In this document: one piece after another, positions 3,988 to 5,710 of the stretch
Layout of the letters: each line of letters begins with the position of its first letter
How positions within the stretch are numbered: position 1 is the first letter of the stretch
DNA from: an uncultured Paraglaciecola sp.
GTDB taxonomy: Bacteria; Pseudomonadota; Gammaproteobacteria; Enterobacterales; Alteromonadaceae
Assembly: GCA_905479025.1 (NCBI GenBank)
Contig: CAJQKX010000704.1
Span: 1 to 5,710, forward strand
Length of the DNA: 5,710 nucleotides
Reading direction: 5' to 3'
Program-made: the position numbers and the translations under genes
Notes under the pieces: generated by a model
Database searches by the model: none
Seen by the model: the letters and a program-made list of their open reading frames with translations, nothing else
Told to the model about the DNA's origin: nothing

Positions 3988-5710
3988 TGTCTGACTCGTG
4001 ATGTTGATTTTGTTGTGTTTGCCAAAGTTTATTATAAGCGCCGTTTAAGTCTAGTAGCTGACGGTGACTGCCTTGCTCTAGTATGCGCCCATTGCCCATC
4101 ACCACAATTTTATCTGCATCGACAATAGTCGATAAACGGTGTGCAATCACGAGGCTAGTATGGCCTTGAGATATCTCTTTTAGGGCAGTCAAAATGGCTT
4201 GTTCTGATTGGCTGTCTAGAGAGGATGTTGCCTCATCAAATACCATAATAGGTGGACGTTTTAATATAGTCCTAGCAATGGCTACCCGTTGCTTTTCGCC
4301 ACCAGAGAGCTTAAGACCTCGCTCGCCGACAGATGTTTTCTCACCATCTGGGAGTGATTCTATAAAAGCGCGAAGATGGGCTAAGTCAATGGCTTGTTGT
4401 ACTTCGGCATCAGTCGCATTAGGCCTTCCATAACGAATGTTTTCAAAAATAGTATCGTTGAACAACACCGTATCTTGGGGAACAATGCCTATGGCCTTGC
4501 GCAATGAGTGTTGATTAACTTTACTGATATCTTGCCCGTCAATACTGATGCTGCCGTTTGCAGAATCGTAAAATCTAAATAACAACTTTACTAAGGTTGA
4601 CTTGCCCGAACCACTTTCTCCTACCACTGCGACTTTTTGTCCAGGCAGGATATCAAAACTAATATCATGCAAAATAGTGCGGTCGGGGCGATAACTAAAT
4701 TGCACTTTGTTAAAGCTTATTTTCCCTTGGCTGATTTTTAAGTCTTTGGCGCTTTTATCTATTGGCACATTTGGCTGTTTATCTAGCAGGTTAAAAAGAT
4801 TTTCTATGTTCGCTAACGAACCACGTATTTCTCGGTATACAAAACCCAAGAAATTTAAGGGCATAAATATCTGCATAGTGAAGGCATTGATCAGTACAAA
4901 GTCACCTATGGTCATGGTGCCCTGAGCAACGTTATAGGCAGCCAATGCCATCATACTGGTCATAGCAATGGCGATAATTGACGCTTGACCACCGTTTAAT
5001 GCAAACAACGACAAGCGGTTTTTACGCCGAGCGTTTTCCCAGTTGGCTAAGTCAACATCATACCTGTTTGCTTCATAATTTTCGTTATTGAAATATTTAA
5101 CTGTTTCGAAGTTCAGTAAGCTGTCAATGGCTCTTGAGCTAGTGCTAGAGTCTGCTTGATTCACTTCGCGTACATACTTAGTGCGCCAGTCGGTCGCCTT
5201 GACAGAAAAACTTATATAAACGACTACCGAAACTAAAATTATCAGTGCAAAACTTATCCCGTAGTTATAGAACAACACGCCAACTACAACCGCTATTTCA
5301 AATAACGTTGGCACAATATTGAAAACTAAAAAGCGCATTAAAAAACTGATACCGCTGGTACCACGCTCTATGTCCCTAGATAATCCACCAGTTTGCCTGT
5401 TAAGGTGAAAATCTAGATCTAGATTATGTAAGTGACGAAACACCTGTAAACCTAAACGGCGCATGGCTCGCTCAGTTACTCTTCCGAAAAGGGTGTCTCT
5501 TATCTCACCAAATAATACATTAGCTAAGCGAAGTAACCCATAGGCGGCAACTAAGCCAAAAGGCACCAATACAATAGCCTCGGCCGCACGTTCTGCATTC
5601 AGTTCATCAACGGTATATTTGAGGATGAAAGGCAGGTAAATACTGGCGGTTTTGGCTGCAATTAAACAGAGTAGAGCAAGGCCTACCCTGAGTTTAAACT
5701 CAGTTAAGTA
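3980..5710 (-). CDS. Atm1/ABCB7-type ABC exporter, fused permease and ATPase (5' end beyond window)
   Basis: The frame is open to the right edge and shows 576 residues; perhaps 20-40 N-terminal residues are missing. It is a half-transporter with six expected inner-membrane helices and one ATPase domain, working as a homodimer. Hydrophobic segments lie near visible residues 8-31, 45-67, 127-170 and 245-290. Hallmarks of the Atm1 group are H-L-N-R-Q-T-G-G-L-S-R (about 102-112), N-F-E-T-V-K-Y-F-N-N-E (200-210) and P-L-N-F-L-G-F-V-Y-R-E-I-R (284-296). The ATPase has Walker A GESGSGKS (365-372), Q-loop Q412, signature LSGGE (468-472), Walker B IMVFDE (488-493) and switch H524, all intact. Known relatives export glutathione-linked sulfur species or glutathione-metal complexes, and bacterial ones are tied to heavy-metal tolerance. 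The substrate here is inference. It is the first visible gene of the minus-strand operon, and its promoter lies outside the window. Confidence 0.93.
   Translation of the reverse strand, partial: YLTEFKLRVGLALLCLIAAKTASIYLPFILKYTVDELNAERAAEAIVLVPFGLVAAYGLLRLANVLFGEIRDTLFGRVTERAMRRLGLQVFRHLHNLDLDFHLNRQTGGLSRDIERGTSGISFLMRFLVFNIVPTLFEIAVVVGVLFYNYGISFALIILVSVVVYISFSVKATDWRTKYVREVNQADSSTSSRAIDSLLNFETVKYFNNENYEANRYDVDLANWENARRKNRLSLFALNGGQASIIAIAMTSMMALAAYNVAQGTMTIGDFVLINAFTMQIFMPLNFLGFVYREIRGSLANIENLFNLLDKQPNVPIDKSAKDLKISQGKISFNKVQFSYRPDRTILHDISFDILPGQKVAVVGESGSGKSTLVKLLFRFYDSANGSISIDGQDISKVNQHSLRKAIGIVPQDTVLFNDTIFENIRYGRPNATDAEVQQAIDLAHLRAFIESLPDGEKTSVGERGLKLSGGEKQRVAIARTILKRPPIMVFDEATSSLDSQSEQAILTALKEISQGHTSLVIAHRLSTIVDADKIVVMGNGRILEQGSHRQLLDLNGAYNKLWQTQQNQHHESDIG

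Noticed and set aside
4194..4433. 79-codon plus-strand frame
   Set aside because: Antisense shadow of the ABC ATPase domain, whose motifs are intact on the minus strand.
4707..4925. 72-codon plus-strand frame
   Set aside because: Antisense shadow of the exporter's membrane-to-ATPase linker region.

Overview
The window looks like part of the chromosome of a marine gammaproteobacterium, most likely in the order Alteromonadales. The reasons are the moderately low GC content, the kinds of protein present (an Atm1-type exporter followed by a DUF3820 gene, a small PpnP, and a cyclophilin remnant with a W-R-T-P-A N-terminus), and short overlapping gene junctions. The taxonomic placement is inference from protein style only. 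I see no tRNA, rRNA, CRISPR array, insertion sequence or prophage gene.

Layout, left to right. Positions 1-331 hold no gene I can support. On the minus strand they carry a plausible promoter and a strong ribosome binding site pointing at a gene just outside the left edge. Positions 332-1901 are a two-gene minus-strand operon: a dienelactone-hydrolase-family enzyme (1161-1901), then, 7 bases later, a secreted zinc metallopeptidase-like protein (332-1153). Positions 1902-2450 are a long divergent intergenic region. Near ppnP it contains three tandem 9-bp repeats that form a sigma70-like promoter, a possible 10-codon leader ORF and a hairpin. Positions 2451-3095 are a plus-strand pair: ppnP (nucleoside phosphorylase) and a small uncharacterised protein.

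From 3102 to the right edge everything is on the minus strand and reads right to left: an Atm1/ABCB7-type ABC exporter (cut by the right edge), a DUF3820 protein overlapping it by 8 bases from a TTG start, a 120-residue conserved-looking protein joined by a TAATG stop/start overlap, and finally the remnant of a periplasmic cyclophilin-type peptidyl-prolyl isomerase. That remnant has an in-frame TGA and has lost most of its domain.

The genes are mostly housekeeping or metabolic: nucleoside salvage, glutathione/metal-linked export and hydrolysis. I found no defence system or clearly new multi-gene system. The most interesting items are the ppnP leader (tandem repeat promoter, leucine-rich mini-ORF, mutually exclusive pairings) and the decayed isomerase with a hairpin over its premature stop.
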